Source of the DNA: Shiella aurantiaca
GTDB taxonomy: Bacteria > Bacteroidota > Bacteroidia > Cytophagales > Cyclobacteriaceae
Direction: 5' to 3'
Length of the DNA stretch: 64,000 nt
NCBI GenBank assembly: GCA_030412945.1
Contig: JAUHJS010000002.1
Coordinates: forward strand, 442,504 to 506,503
The position numbers and the translations under genes were made by a program. The first letter of the stretch is position 1. Each line of letters opens with the position of its first letter. Below are positions 1-9,719 of the stretch, one piece after another. The notes beneath the pieces are model-generated. The model had not been told where the DNA came from and ran no database searches. It saw only the letters and a program-made list of their open reading frames with translations.

Positions 1-655
1 TCAATACGTAACCACCGCCAAGCAAATGGTGATGAAAGATGGCTTGGCCATCGATATGCCAGCTGGCCCTTCTGAAGTGGCCATTCTTGCAGACAAAACC
101 GCCAATGCAGCCTTTCTCGCAGCCGATTTGCTCTCTCAAGCCGAGCACGGGGTAGACAGCCAGGTGGTGCTCGTTACTACCGAAGAGAAGTTGATTCTGC
201 AAGTGATGAACGAAATCGACAAGCAGGTAAAACTCCTACCTCGTAAAGCCATCGCTGAAAAAGCCCTGTATAATAGTCTGTGTATTTTGGTAAAAAATAC
301 CAATGAAGGCATGGATTTGCTCAATAGCTATGCTCCCGAGCATTTGATTATTGCCACCAAAGATTATGTCAGTCTTGCCGATAAGGTGGTAAATGCAGGC
401 TCTGTATTCTTAGGTAATTACACCCCCGAATCCTGTGGCGATTATGCTTCGGGTACCAATCATACCCTTCCAACCAATGGCTATGCCATGGCGTATAGCG
501 GAGTGTCTTTAGAGAGCTTCCAGAAAAAAATCACCTTTCAGGAAATTACGGAAGACGGTTTGCGCAAGCTAGGTCCTGTGGTTGAAAAGATGGCGGAAGC
601 GGAGCAGTTGATTGCGCATAAAGAGGCCGTAAGTATCCGTTTAAAATCGCTTTGA
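1..655 (+). CDS. hisD: Histidinol dehydrogenase, 3' part (5' end outside window)
   Basis: Catalyses the last two steps of histidine synthesis, the NAD-dependent oxidation of L-histidinol to L-histidine. The frame is open from base 2, upstream of the first ATG at 26, and reads QYVTTAKQMVMKDG, so the gene starts outside the window. Family signatures visible are IDMPAGPSEVAI, SYAPEHLIIAT and the segment NAGSVFLGNYTPESCGDYAS, which is the conserved region around the zinc and substrate site. About 217 residues, roughly the C-terminal half of the usual ~430, are present. hisC starts 3 bases after the stop, so this is the front of a hisD-hisC-hisB operon. Confidence 0.96.
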   Translation, partial: QYVTTAKQMVMKDGLAIDMPAGPSEVAILADKTANAAFLAADLLSQAEHGVDSQVVLVTTEEKLILQVMNEIDKQVKLLPRKAIAEKALYNSLCILVKNTNEGMDLLNSYAPEHLIIATKDYVSLADKVVNAGSVFLGNYTPESCGDYASGTNHTLPTNGYAMAYSGVSLESFQKKITFQEITEDGLRKLGPVVEKMAEAEQLIAHKEAVSIRLKSL

Positions 656-658
656 GCT

Positions 659-1702
659 ATGGATATTACGAAACTACTTAGGCCGCACATTGCAGCCCTG
701 AAGCCGTATTCCTCGGCTCGTGATGAGTTTTCCGGCCAAGCGGAGGTATATCTCGATGCCAATGAAAATCCCTACGGAAGCTTGGATGGCGAACAATGGA
801 ACCGCTACCCCGATCCGCTGCAAAAAGAAATTAAAAACCGATTGGCGGAGATAAAAGGCGTAAAGCCTGAACAAATATTTTTGGGTAATGGAAGTGATGA
901 GGGTATTGATTTGCTTATCCGCGCCTTTTGCGAACCCGGAAAAGACGCAGTATTGCTGCTGCCTCCTACCTATGGAATGTATGAGGTGTCGGCCTCTATC
1001 CATAATATAGCCTGCAAGAAAGTAGCCTTACTTCCTGATTTACAACCGGATGTAGAGGCGATTTTGGCCGCTAGCCAAGGAGCTAAGATTTTATTTATCT
1101 GCTCGCCTAATAATCCTTCGGGGAATGATATTGCTTATGATACCATTCTCCATTTGGTGGAAAAGTTTCCCGGTCTGGTGGTGGTAGATGAGGCTTATAT
1201 TGATTTCTCACCCCAAAAAAGCTTGCTTTCTGCGCTCAAGCGCTATCCTCAGTTGGTGGTGATGCAAACCTTTAGCAAAGCTTGGGGTATGGCCGCTTTG
1301 CGCTTAGGTACCTTGTATGCTTCGGAGTCTATCATTCAGGTGCTGAATAAAATCAAACCGCCTTACAATATCAATGCCTACTCACAACAGCAGCTGCTGA
1401 AAGCCTTGGCTACACCTGAGCGAGTGCAAGAGAATGTACAGGCCATTAATCAAGCGCGCGAAGTTTTGGTTGAAAGCTTGAGAGGCTTGCCTTATGTGCA
1501 GGAGATTTATCCCAGTAGTGCCAATTTTGTGTTGGTAAAAATGCAATCGGCCCGAAAAATCTATCAGCAATTACTTGCCGAGGGCATCGTAGTGCGCGAT
1601 CGCTCACAGGTAATACTATGCAGCGATTGCCTGCGCATTAGCATAGGTACCACCCAAGAAAACCAAACCCTTATTCAGGCCTTACAATCCATGTCATTCT
1701 AA
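659..1702 (+). CDS. hisC: Histidinol-phosphate aminotransferase
   Basis: PLP-dependent transaminase that converts imidazole-acetol phosphate and glutamate to histidinol phosphate and 2-oxoglutarate. At 347 residues it has the normal class II size. Visible landmarks are [10 protein letters not shown] near the N terminus, [13 protein letters not shown], the [10 protein letters not shown] segment, VVDEAYIDF (the Asp that pairs with the pyridine nitrogen) and [14 protein letters not shown], which holds the Schiff-base lysine. It lies 3 bases after hisD and 2 bases before hisB, so it is almost certainly co-transcribed and translationally linked. Confidence 0.96.
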   Translation: MDITKLLRPHIAALKPYSSARDEFSGQAEVYLDANENPYGSLDGEQWNRYPDPLQKEIKNRLAEIKGVKPEQIFLGNGSDEGIDLLIRAFCEPGKDAVLLLPPTYGMYEVSASIHNIACKKVALLPDLQPDVEAILAASQGAKILFICSPNNPSGNDIAYDTILHLVEKFPGLVVVDEAYIDFSPQKSLLSALKRYPQLVVMQTFSKAWGMAALRLGTLYASESIIQVLNKIKPPYNINAYSQQQLLKALATPERVQENVQAINQAREVLVESLRGLPYVQEIYPSSANFVLVKMQSARKIYQQLLAEGIVVRDRSQVILCSDCLRISIGTTQENQTLIQALQSMSF

Positions 1703-1704
1703 AA

Positions 1705-2802
1705 ATGAAAAAAGTATTATTTATAGATAGAGACGGAACCCTTATCGTGGAACCGCCCATCGATTTTCAGGTAGATTCCTTAGAAAAACTGTCTTTTCTG
1801 CCGGGAGTGATTTCCTATTTGCGAAAAATTGCCACCGAAACACCTTATGAATTAGTCATGGTGACCAATCAGGATGGCTTAGGAACCAACTCTTTTCCCG
1901 AAGACACTTTCTGGCCAGCTCACAATAAAATGTTGGAAATTCTGGAAAATGAAGGGATTCACTTTGCCGATATTCACATCGATAGAAGTTTTCCTCATGA
2001 GAATCTACCCACCCGCAAGCCGGGTATAGCTATGCTCACCAATTATTTCTCAGAGGAATATGATTTAGCTAATTCGTATGTGATTGGTGATCGCCTGACA
2101 GATGTACAGTTGGCACAAAATCTAGGGGCAAAAGCCATATTTATAGGAAAGGAGCCAGCGGAAGGCGCGAGCTTGAATACAGAAAGTTGGGAGGGAATCT
2201 ATCAATTTCTTCGCATGCCCGAGCGGAGGGCATCGGTAGTACGCACCACCAAAGAGACGGATATTCGTATAGAACTCAACTTGGACGGAACCGGGCAAAC
2301 CCATATTCATACCGGACTGGGTTTCTTTGACCACATGCTCGACCAGCTCGGCAAGCATTCAGGGGCTGATTTGAGCATCCAGGTCAAAGGCGATTTGCAT
2401 ATCGATGAGCATCATACTATTGAAGATACCGCTCTTGCTCTTGGTGAAGCGTATTTGAAGGCCTTAGGAGATAAAAAAGGCATTTACCGCTATGGCTTTT
2501 TACTGCCTATGGATGAGTGTCTGGCGCAGGTGGCCATTGATTTTGGCGGAAGGCCTTGGATGGTGTGGGACGCAGAATTTAAGCGGGAGAAAATTGGCGA
2601 TATGCCTACCGAAATGTTTTTTCACTTCTTTAAATCCTTTTCTGATACAGCCAAGTGTAACCTGAATATCAAGGTGGAGGGAGATAACGAGCACCATAAA
2701 ATTGAATCCATATTCAAGGCCTGGGCGCGCGCCATCAAAATGGCCGTAAGGCGTGATCCGCAAGAACTGGATAAGCTGCCAAGTACCAAAGGTATACTTT
2801 AA
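1705..2802 (+). CDS. hisB: Bifunctional histidinol-phosphatase / imidazoleglycerol-phosphate dehydratase
   Basis: Two histidine-pathway enzymes in one 365-residue chain. Residues ~1-165 are a HAD phosphatase (motif [11 protein letters not shown] with the nucleophile Asp; later [12 protein letters not shown]), which acts on histidinol phosphate. Residues ~175-365 are the dehydratase, with [14 protein letters not shown] and the manganese-binding [10 protein letters not shown] motifs. The fusion is known from enterobacteria and many Bacteroidota. A terminator at 2821-2848 follows, so hisH, hisA, hisF and hisI are not part of this operon as seen here. Confidence 0.96.
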   Translation: MKKVLFIDRDGTLIVEPPIDFQVDSLEKLSFLPGVISYLRKIATETPYELVMVTNQDGLGTNSFPEDTFWPAHNKMLEILENEGIHFADIHIDRSFPHENLPTRKPGIAMLTNYFSEEYDLANSYVIGDRLTDVQLAQNLGAKAIFIGKEPAEGASLNTESWEGIYQFLRMPERRASVVRTTKETDIRIELNLDGTGQTHIHTGLGFFDHMLDQLGKHSGADLSIQVKGDLHIDEHHTIEDTALALGEAYLKALGDKKGIYRYGFLLPMDECLAQVAIDFGGRPWMVWDAEFKREKIGDMPTEMFFHFFKSFSDTAKCNLNIKVEGDNEHHKIESIFKAWARAIKMAVRRDPQELDKLPSTKGIL

Positions 2803-2820
2803 ACACTAAGTGAAATCATT

Positions 2821-2848
2821 AAAAGCCGGACTCACCGTTCGGCTTTTT
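2821..2848 (+). terminator. Rho-independent terminator of the his operon
   Basis: AAAAGCCG pairs with CGGCTTTT around an 11-base loop and is followed by T-rich sequence. It lies 18 bases after hisB. Confidence 0.8.
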
Positions 2849-2901
2849 CGTTTTTCAGGGGCGAATGCCAAAAAGAATTAGCGAATCAAGGTCGGTCGTA
2901 T

Positions 2902-2909
2902 TATTTTTG
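2902..2909 (+). promoter_or_regulatory. Putative Bacteroidota -7 element of guaA
   Basis: TATTTTTG matches the TAnnTTTG consensus of the Bacteroidota primary sigma factor. No TTG is seen at the expected -33 spacing. It ends only 3 bases before the chosen guaA ATG, which would make the transcript nearly leaderless. If the upstream in-frame ATG at 2865 were used instead, this match would be chance. Confidence 0.4.
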
Positions 2910-2912
2910 CGC

Positions 2913-4442
2913 ATGGCTGAGCAAATTTTAATTCTTGATTTCGGTTCGCAGTATACCCAACTTATCGCCCGTAGGGTGCGCGAACTCAATGTGTATTGTG
3001 AAATACATCCGTATAACCACATTCCTCCCATCACTGATGATATCAAAGGGGTTATCCTTTCCGGAAGCCCTTGTTCGGTGCGTGAAGAAGGAGCGCCTGA
3101 TGTGGATTTATCCTTGTTCCGTGGAAAAGTACCTTTGCTTGGCGTATGCTATGGCGCCCAGTTAATGGCCCAAAAGCTTGGTGGAAGTGTAGTTCCTTCC
3201 AAAATTAGGGAATACGGTAGGGCCAAATTGAGCAAAGTAGATTCTCACTTTCCATTATTGAAAGAAATTACCCTACACTCACAAGTGTGGATGAGCCATA
3301 GCGATACCATTGCCGAAGTACCTGCCAATTTTGATATCATCAGCAGTACGCCTTCGGTAAATGTAGCTGCCTTCAAAATCCATGATGAAAACACCTATGG
3401 GATACAGTTCCACCCGGAAGTAACCCACTCCACTGAGGGTAAAACCTTGCTTCGCAACTTTGTGGTGCATATTTGTGGCTGTTCACAAGATTGGACTTCC
3501 GATATCTTTATTGAAAGCACTATCGAAGACCTCAAGAAAAAACTAGGCAACGATAAAGTAGTATTGGGTCTTTCCGGTGGGGTAGATTCCTCGGTAGCGG
3601 CTGTACTTATTCATAAAGCCATCGGCAAAAACCTGCACTGTATTTTTGTAGATAATGGCCTACTGCGTAAAAACGAATACGAAGACGTACTTGCCTCTTA
3701 CCAAGGAATGGGCCTAAATGTGAAAGGGGTAGATGCCAAGCAGCGTTTTTATGATGCTTTGGCCGGATTGGAAGAGCCGGAAGCCAAGCGTAAGGCCATT
3801 GGCAAAGTGTTTATCGATGTATTCGATGCCGAATCGCATCGCATTGAGGATGTGAAATGGTTGGGACAAGGCACGATTTATCCCGATGTGATTGAATCGG
3901 TATCGGTAAAAGGACCAAGTGCTACTATTAAATCGCACCACAATGTGGGTGGTCTGCCTGATTTTATGAAACTGAAAGTGGTTGAGCCTCTTAATACGCT
4001 CTTTAAGGACGAAGTTCGTAATGTAGGCCGTACCTTGGGCATCTCTGAAAATATTTTAGGACGTCATCCTTTCCCGGGCCCTGGTTTGGCTATACGTATA
4101 TTAGGGGATATTACACCTGAGAAAGTGGCTATTTTACAGGAAGTAGATTCCATTTTTATCAACGGATTGAAATCAGCCGGATTATATAACCAAGTATGGC
4201 AAGCGGGTGCTATTTTGCTTCCAGTTAATTCTGTGGGCGTAATGGGCGATGAGCGCACCTACGAAAAAGTGGTGGCGCTACGGGCTGTTACCAGTGTAGA
4301 CGGCATGACAGCCGACTGGTGTCACCTTCCGTATGAGTTTTTGGGCGACATCTCCAATGAAATTATCAATAAAGTAAAAGGCGTAAACCGCGTGGTGTAC
4401 GATATTAGTTCTAAGCCACCTGCCACTATTGAGTGGGAATAA
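2913..4442 (+). CDS. guaA: GMP synthase (glutamine-hydrolysing)
   Basis: Converts XMP, glutamine and ATP to GMP. The N-terminal class I amidotransferase domain (residues ~1-190) shows [15 protein letters not shown] with the nucleophile Cys and FHPEVTHS with His/Glu. It is followed by the PP-loop ATP pyrophosphatase motif [14 protein letters not shown] and the C-terminal dimerisation domain ending TIEWE. The start is set at [13 protein letters not shown], giving 509 residues, because homologues begin a few residues before this strand. An in-frame ATG at 2865 would add 16 residues that do not look like the family. It is followed closely by an exported protein and hemL. Confidence 0.96.
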   Translation: MAEQILILDFGSQYTQLIARRVRELNVYCEIHPYNHIPPITDDIKGVILSGSPCSVREEGAPDVDLSLFRGKVPLLGVCYGAQLMAQKLGGSVVPSKIREYGRAKLSKVDSHFPLLKEITLHSQVWMSHSDTIAEVPANFDIISSTPSVNVAAFKIHDENTYGIQFHPEVTHSTEGKTLLRNFVVHICGCSQDWTSDIFIESTIEDLKKKLGNDKVVLGLSGGVDSSVAAVLIHKAIGKNLHCIFVDNGLLRKNEYEDVLASYQGMGLNVKGVDAKQRFYDALAGLEEPEAKRKAIGKVFIDVFDAESHRIEDVKWLGQGTIYPDVIESVSVKGPSATIKSHHNVGGLPDFMKLKVVEPLNTLFKDEVRNVGRTLGISENILGRHPFPGPGLAIRILGDITPEKVAILQEVDSIFINGLKSAGLYNQVWQAGAILLPVNSVGVMGDERTYEKVVALRAVTSVDGMTADWCHLPYEFLGDISNEIINKVKGVNRVVYDISSKPPATIEWE

Positions 4443-4463
4443 GCCTTTTTTAAAACCAGTAGT

Positions 4464-6233
4464 ATGCGCAAACTTTTTTTACTTGTAGCCATAGCATCCA
4501 TTGGCTTTTCCGCCTTGGGGCAATCGGCACAGAATTCTTATTTATCAGGAAAACAGTATTTTGCTGAGGGTAAATACGCCATGGCCATGGCGGTATTGCA
4601 GCCTCTTACTAGCTCATCTGCCGATGCCAGCCTTGCACCCTATGCTAGTTTTTTCTATGCCTTAAGTGCGTATCAGTCGGGGGAAATCACCAAGGGTCAA
4701 GACATGCTCATGCAAGTGGCACAGCGTTATCCTAATTGGGAAAAGATGGAGGAGGTGAAACTTTGGCGTGCTAAAATGCACCTCGATCAGCGGGAATTTT
4801 TCTCCGCCCTCGACTTGACACTTGATATTAAGGAAACGCCTGTCCGTAAGCGAGCCGAAGAGTTGAAGGCAAGTGCCTTTGCAAAGGAAAACAGCCCTGA
4901 GATGCTAAAGCGGATCTTCGACCGCTACAATACCGATACCACTGTAGCAAAGGCCTATGCCCGGGCTTTGGCTAACTCAGAAGTGCCACAAGGAGAGGAA
5001 ATGCTTGATTTTCTGGCGCAAGAGTTTGATTTAGAGATTTTCTCCTTGAAAAAGCAGATTACTTTCAATCTTCCTTTGATTGAAAAGGATACGTTTCAAG
5101 TAGCGGTTTTTTTACCCTTCATGTTAAATGACCTAAATTTCTCAGCGAGTAAAAAGAGTAATCAGTTTGTGTTGGACTTGTACCAAGGTATAAAACTGGC
5201 AGTGGAGGAACTTAACGCGAAAGGTATGCCTGTGCGCCTCTATGCCTACGATACACAGAAAAATGCCTTAACTACGCGCAACATATTATCCTTGCCCGAA
5301 ATAAAAGGGATGGATTTGATTATTGGGCCTTTGTATCCGGGGCCAAGCAAACTGGTATTTGAGTTTGCGTATGAAAATGCCATCAACATTATCAACCCTT
5401 TGTCTACCAATAGTTCTTTGGTAAAGGATAATCCCTATTCGTTTTTAGCCAAACCAACGGCCGAGGATATGGGAAAGGCAGCAGGTTTATTTGCCAGAAA
5501 GTACTTTCCTAAAAAGGCGGTAATGATTTTTTACGGAGCCAATGAGCGCGATTCACTTATGGCAGCCGCATATAAGCAAGTGCTTGCTGCTGATAGCTTT
5601 CCCATCGTGATGGAAAGAAAAGTAAGTAGTAAAAACTCGCGTGATATATTAAATATTCTTACTCATAGCCAGTTTAGAAAAGAGCTGAATGAACAAGGAG
5701 ATACCATTATTGTACGCAATGATGCCGATGGCAAAGTGCGTGTGGATGAGATGACCATACTTACCATTCCGCATGATAGTATCGGGCATATTTTTGTGGC
5801 AGCCGGTGAGCAGCTCATAGCCAGCAATACCATCAGTGGTATAGATACCCGAGGCGATGCCATTCCTTTGCTCACATTGGAAGATTGGCTCGACTACGAA
5901 ACCATGTCATTTGAGCAATTGGAGCGTTTGAATGTTCATTTTATTGCTCCTGAGTTTATTGAATACGCCACAGAATCTATGGAAGGGTTTAAAGATGTTT
6001 TTCTTGAAAAAACCGCTACGCTTCCCAGTTCAAATGCCATACTGGGTTACGACATCATGCATTTTGCAGGATACATGCTGCATACCTATGGCAAGTTTTT
6101 CCAAACGGGATTTAATCAGGAAGGCTTTCATAAAGCAAACTTCCTACAAGGGTTTGATTATACCAATAGCCAAAGCAATACCGTCATTCCTATCATTCAC
6201 TTTGAAGACGCTGAACTCATTAAGGTTAACTAA
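4464..6233 (+). CDS. Exported TPR plus type 1 periplasmic-binding-fold protein (LpoA-like architecture)
   Basis: 589 residues. The signal peptide (LFLLVAIASIGFSALGQ) is followed by ~180 residues of helical TPR-like repeats (YLSGKQYFAEGKYAMAMAVL). From ~residue 210 comes a domain of the branched-chain-amino-acid receptor fold, with FQVAVFLPFMLND, LDLYQGIKLAVEELNAKG and LIIGPLYPGPSK. TPR plus this fold is the architecture of LpoA, the outer-membrane activator of penicillin-binding protein 1A in gammaproteobacteria. A cell-wall role is therefore a reasonable inference but not shown. It is not a transporter subunit in context, since no permease or ATPase is nearby. It lies 21 bases after guaA and 3 bases before hemL. 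Confidence 0.7.
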   Translation: MRKLFLLVAIASIGFSALGQSAQNSYLSGKQYFAEGKYAMAMAVLQPLTSSSADASLAPYASFFYALSAYQSGEITKGQDMLMQVAQRYPNWEKMEEVKLWRAKMHLDQREFFSALDLTLDIKETPVRKRAEELKASAFAKENSPEMLKRIFDRYNTDTTVAKAYARALANSEVPQGEEMLDFLAQEFDLEIFSLKKQITFNLPLIEKDTFQVAVFLPFMLNDLNFSASKKSNQFVLDLYQGIKLAVEELNAKGMPVRLYAYDTQKNALTTRNILSLPEIKGMDLIIGPLYPGPSKLVFEFAYENAINIINPLSTNSSLVKDNPYSFLAKPTAEDMGKAAGLFARKYFPKKAVMIFYGANERDSLMAAAYKQVLAADSFPIVMERKVSSKNSRDILNILTHSQFRKELNEQGDTIIVRNDADGKVRVDEMTILTIPHDSIGHIFVAAGEQLIASNTISGIDTRGDAIPLLTLEDWLDYETMSFEQLERLNVHFIAPEFIEYATESMEGFKDVFLEKTATLPSSNAILGYDIMHFAGYMLHTYGKFFQTGFNQEGFHKANFLQGFDYTNSQSNTVIPIIHFEDAELIKVN

Positions 6234-6236
6234 GTC

Positions 6237-7535
6237 ATGTTGAAAAGAGAAAAAAGCAATGCCCTATTTGAGCGGGCAAAAAAATATATTCCCGGAGGGG
6301 TGAATTCACCGGTACGTGCATTTCGTGCGGTGGGTGGTGATCCCATTTTTATCAAATCCGCTAAGGGAGCTTATCTGTATGATGAAGATGGCAACTCCTA
6401 CATCGACATGATTAATAGCTGGGGGCCGATGATTCTTGGCCATGCGCCAGAGGTGGTGCAAAAAGCCGTGATGGATGCTGTTCCTCATTCCATGTCCTAT
6501 GGAGCTCCTTCGGCTAAGGAAGCTGAAATGGCCGAATTGATTGTGTCTATGGTGCCTTCGGTAGAGAAGGTGCGCATGGTCAATTCGGGAACAGAAGCCA
6601 CTATGTCGGCCATTCGCTTGGCTCGTGGATTTACGGGAAGGAACAAAATGATAAAATTCGAGGGTTGTTACCATGGTCATGGCGATTCGTTTTTGATTGC
6701 TGCTGGTAGTGGGGTGATGACCCTAGGCACCCCTGATAGCCCAGGTGTAACACAAGGTGTGGCTAATGATACGCTCACCGCACCTTATAATAACCTGGAG
6801 GCTGTTCAGCAACTGGTAGATACCAATAAAGGCCAGATTGCCGCTATTATTTTAGAACCGGTAGTCGGGAACATGGGATGTGTACTTCCCAAGCCTGGCT
6901 TTTTGCAAGGCCTACGCAGCATTTGTGATGCCGAGGGTATAGTTCTTATCATCGATGAGGTAATGACGGGCTTTCGTTTAGCCAAAGGCGGAGCGCAAGA
7001 AGTGTTTGGTGTGAAGGCCGATATCACCACCATGGGTAAAATTATCGGTGGAGGCATGCCAGTAGGTGCTTATGGTGGCAAAAAGGAAATTATGGATTTT
7101 GTATCGCCAGCGGGACCAGTGTATCAAGCGGGTACCTTATCGGGTAACCCAATTGCCATGTCGGCTGGTTTAGCTATGCTACATTATTTGAATGACCATG
7201 CCGAATCGGTTTATGGACAACTCAACGCTACGGGGAATGCATTAGTAACGGGTATTCAATCCAGCTTGAAAAAACATGGGCTAAACTATACCATTAACCA
7301 TATGGGCTCCATGTATAGCCTATTCTTCACTTCTTCAGAAGTAGTGGATTTCGAGACTGCCAAAACCTCTGATACCGTATTGTTCGGAAAATATTTCCGT
7401 GCCATGCTGGAGAAAGGTGTGTATTTGGCCCCTTCCCAGTTTGAATCCTTATTTTTATCTACAGCCTTAGGGCAAAAAGAGGTGGAACATATCTTGCAAG
7501 CTTCAGATGCCTCACTCGCTGAGATTATGAAATAA
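6237..7535 (+). CDS. hemL: Glutamate-1-semialdehyde 2,1-aminomutase
   Basis: PLP enzyme of the C5 haem pathway that makes 5-aminolevulinate from glutamate-1-semialdehyde. 432 residues, normal length. Landmarks are YIPGGVNSPVRAF at the N terminus, SGTEATMSAIRLARG, YHGHGDSFLIAAGSG, IIDEVMTGFRLA and TTMGKIIGGGMPVGAYGG with the cofactor lysine. It starts 3 bases after the preceding exported protein, so the two are co-transcribed, probably with guaA as well. Confidence 0.97.
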   Translation: MLKREKSNALFERAKKYIPGGVNSPVRAFRAVGGDPIFIKSAKGAYLYDEDGNSYIDMINSWGPMILGHAPEVVQKAVMDAVPHSMSYGAPSAKEAEMAELIVSMVPSVEKVRMVNSGTEATMSAIRLARGFTGRNKMIKFEGCYHGHGDSFLIAAGSGVMTLGTPDSPGVTQGVANDTLTAPYNNLEAVQQLVDTNKGQIAAIILEPVVGNMGCVLPKPGFLQGLRSICDAEGIVLIIDEVMTGFRLAKGGAQEVFGVKADITTMGKIIGGGMPVGAYGGKKEIMDFVSPAGPVYQAGTLSGNPIAMSAGLAMLHYLNDHAESVYGQLNATGNALVTGIQSSLKKHGLNYTINHMGSMYSLFFTSSEVVDFETAKTSDTVLFGKYFRAMLEKGVYLAPSQFESLFLSTALGQKEVEHILQASDASLAEIMK

Positions 7536-7559
7536 AAAGAAACGCCTGGATGAGAACAA

Positions 7560-7590
7560 GCCCCCAATAAGTGTCAGACTTTTTGGGGGC
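7560..7590. terminator. Hairpin between convergent hemL and fabG
   Basis: GCCCCCAA and TTGGGGGC form an 8-bp GC-rich stem with a 15-base loop. The T-tract is weak on both sides, so use as a bidirectional terminator is inferred from position. Confidence 0.55.
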
Positions 7591-7639
7591 ATATCAAATT
7601 TTCCCGCCTATCCTTTTTTATTAATTAAATCAAGGAAGA

Positions 7640-8386
7640 TTAGGTGAGCATACCACCATCTACTTGAATAACTTGTCCGGTGATATAAGCCGAAAGGTCA
7701 GATCCTAAGAATACGCAGGCATTAGCCACGTCTTCAGGAGCGCCCCCTCTGCGCAAAGGAATGGCATCTCTCCAGCCTTGCACAGTTTTTTCATCCAGAA
7801 CGGCCGTCATTTCGGTTTCAATAAAGCCTGGGGCAATGGCATTGCTGCGGATGTTTCTTGAGCCAAGCTCCAAGGCTACCGATTTGGTGAAGCCGATAAT
7901 GCCTGATTTAGAAGCCGAATAGTTGGCCTGTCCGGCATTTCCTTTAATCCCCACCACAGAGGTCATATTGATGATAGAGCCACTTTTTTGCTTCATGAAA
8001 GTTTTGGTAGCGGCTTTTACAGTATTGAAGCATGATTTAAGGTTCACATTGATTACCTCGTCCCACATTTCTTCCGTCATGCGCATCAAAAGGTTGTCTT
8101 TGGTGATTCCGGCATTGTTGATTAGTATATCTAATCCACCAAAATCGGCCACCACACTATTGATAAGGTCTTCAGCCGCTTGGTAGTTGGAGGCATCCGA
8201 ACGGTAGCCCTTGGCTTTCACCCCAAAAGCTTCTAATTCTTTTTCTAAGGCCTGGCCTTTTTCTACGCTCGATAAATAAGTAAACGCTACATTGGCGCCA
8301 TGTTGGGCATAGGTGAGCGCTATGGAACGGCCAATCCCCTTAGAGGCGCCAGTTACCAAAGCGGTTTTTCCTTGTAATAACTTCAT
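7640..8386 (-). CDS. fabG: 3-oxoacyl-[acyl-carrier-protein] reductase
   Basis: NADPH-dependent reduction of 3-oxoacyl-ACP in fatty-acid elongation. 248 residues, a classical short-chain dehydrogenase. It has TGASKGIG (cofactor loop), NNAGITKDNLLM, the catalytic Ser in INMTSVVG, YSASKSG (Tyr and Lys) and the C-terminal GQVIQVDGGM. These FabG-type features (NAGITKDNL and DGGM end) separate it from general SDR enzymes. It stands alone, convergent with hemL and divergent from the next gene. Confidence 0.93.
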   Translation of the reverse strand: MKLLQGKTALVTGASKGIGRSIALTYAQHGANVAFTYLSSVEKGQALEKELEAFGVKAKGYRSDASNYQAAEDLINSVVADFGGLDILINNAGITKDNLLMRMTEEMWDEVINVNLKSCFNTVKAATKTFMKQKSGSIINMTSVVGIKGNAGQANYSASKSGIIGFTKSVALELGSRNIRSNAIAPGFIETEMTAVLDEKTVQGWRDAIPLRRGGAPEDVANACVFLGSDLSAYITGQVIQVDGGMLT

Positions 8387-8453
8387 GTATAGTACGGTTT
8401 GACAAACAAATTTTGGCTAAAATTAAGATTTCAAATCAATAATTAAAATTGAT

Positions 8454-9632
8454 ATGCAGAATCCTGATTGGAATCGCGGAGCAAAGCTTGCTGAACCTGT
8501 GCTTATGGGGGTGTTGCTTGCCTTGGTATTGGTGCTGTATGGATATGCCACTTGGGGAGGACTGATTACTACGCAGGACTCGCTGGATTACCTGTCGGCT
8601 GCTCAGAGTTTTCGGCAATCGGGCGAGTTTTTAAGTCCGGATGGAAGCCCCTATGCCCATTGGCCGCCTTTTTACCCTTTGCTATTGGCGATAATATCAA
8701 GCATTCATTTGCCTTTGGTCGTTTTTCATGCCTTCGGGCTCGTTCTTATCACCATACTACTTTATGTAATGGCCCGGCACACGTTTAACGATTTGACGTG
8801 GCGAATCAGTTTTTGGGTCTTGAGCCTTTTGGGTGTTTACATGTTGCTAATGGCCGTATTTGTGTGGAGTGAGTTATATTTTACCTTTCTGCTTTTGCTC
8901 TTGCTCGTAGTAAATCGCTTGCGCAAGTACTTGCCTTGGGCCGATGTGTTTTTGGTGTTGATTGCCTTCGCACTTTGCTTGCAACGAAGTGCGGGATTTT
9001 TTGTGTTGGCCGGTTTGGCCTTGGCTAGGGTATTGGAAAACCCTTCTTCTGTTACGCACTGGCTACGGATTGCCTTGGGAGCCGCTTTGGCGAGCAGCGG
9101 CTTTTTGTATTGGCAAATATCTCGTTCCTTGGCCAATGCCAGTGGGTATAATCTAGCTGCCCATTATTTTTTTGTTGATTTTTGGCATAATGTAGGTGTG
9201 CTTTTGGGCGGCTTAGAGCGAATTTTTATTCCTTTTTCCTTACCCTTTTATGGGTTTGCCTTCCTTTTCGGTATTCATCTATTGTTGGTTTGGAAATATT
9301 TGGATTTGTACGCCAAGCAAATTTATCTGATACTCGGTATGTACCTGTTAGGCTATGCCTGTATGCAGAAGCTGGATGCGGGAGAGTTAGACCGCTATCT
9401 GGCTCCGATAGTTCCCTTGGTATTTTTGGTAGTTATGCAGGGGCTAGAAGCTTTTCAAAAGAAGTTTTCTCCCATCGTATCAAAGATGATAATAGGGCTA
9501 GTGCTTTTGCTCATGTTCTATTCTCTGGCCCGAACAGCCAATAATGTCCCGCGCTGGCATGAGCGGCCTATGAAAGGAACAAAGAGTGTGGGGCTTGTAG
9601 AGGAAGTCACGTGGGAGGCCGTTTCGCAATAA
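8454..9632 (+). CDS. Multi-pass membrane protein, GT-C (PMT/ArnT-like) glycosyltransferase
   Basis: 392 residues with about ten hydrophobic segments. After the first membrane segment (VLLALVLVLYGYATW) comes the periplasmic-loop signature TTQDSLDYLSAAQSFRQSG, with acidic residues followed by YAHWPPFYPLLLAI. This is the usual N-terminal pattern of lipid-linked-sugar transferases of the GT-C superfamily, where the Asp is catalytic. Family members move a sugar from a polyprenyl-phosphate carrier to a lipid or protein outside the inner membrane. The acceptor cannot be told from sequence. It is a single gene with 67 bases to divergent fabG. Confidence 0.7.
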   Translation: MQNPDWNRGAKLAEPVLMGVLLALVLVLYGYATWGGLITTQDSLDYLSAAQSFRQSGEFLSPDGSPYAHWPPFYPLLLAIISSIHLPLVVFHAFGLVLITILLYVMARHTFNDLTWRISFWVLSLLGVYMLLMAVFVWSELYFTFLLLLLLVVNRLRKYLPWADVFLVLIAFALCLQRSAGFFVLAGLALARVLENPSSVTHWLRIALGAALASSGFLYWQISRSLANASGYNLAAHYFFVDFWHNVGVLLGGLERIFIPFSLPFYGFAFLFGIHLLLVWKYLDLYAKQIYLILGMYLLGYACMQKLDAGELDRYLAPIVPLVFLVVMQGLEAFQKKFSPIVSKMIIGLVLLLMFYSLARTANNVPRWHERPMKGTKSVGLVEEVTWEAVSQ

Positions 9633-9670
9633 TCCGGCCTTAAGTTTCTTTCACAAGAAATCAAATGGAT

Positions 9671-9678
9671 TAACTTTG
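9671..9678 (+). promoter_or_regulatory. Putative -7 element of lpd
   Basis: TAACTTTG fits TAnnTTTG and lies 41 bases before the lpd ATG. No clear -33 TTG is visible. Confidence 0.5.
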
Positions 9679-9719
9679 CAACAGTTTTATTCAAGAGCTT
9701 TAACAATAAATCATAGCAT

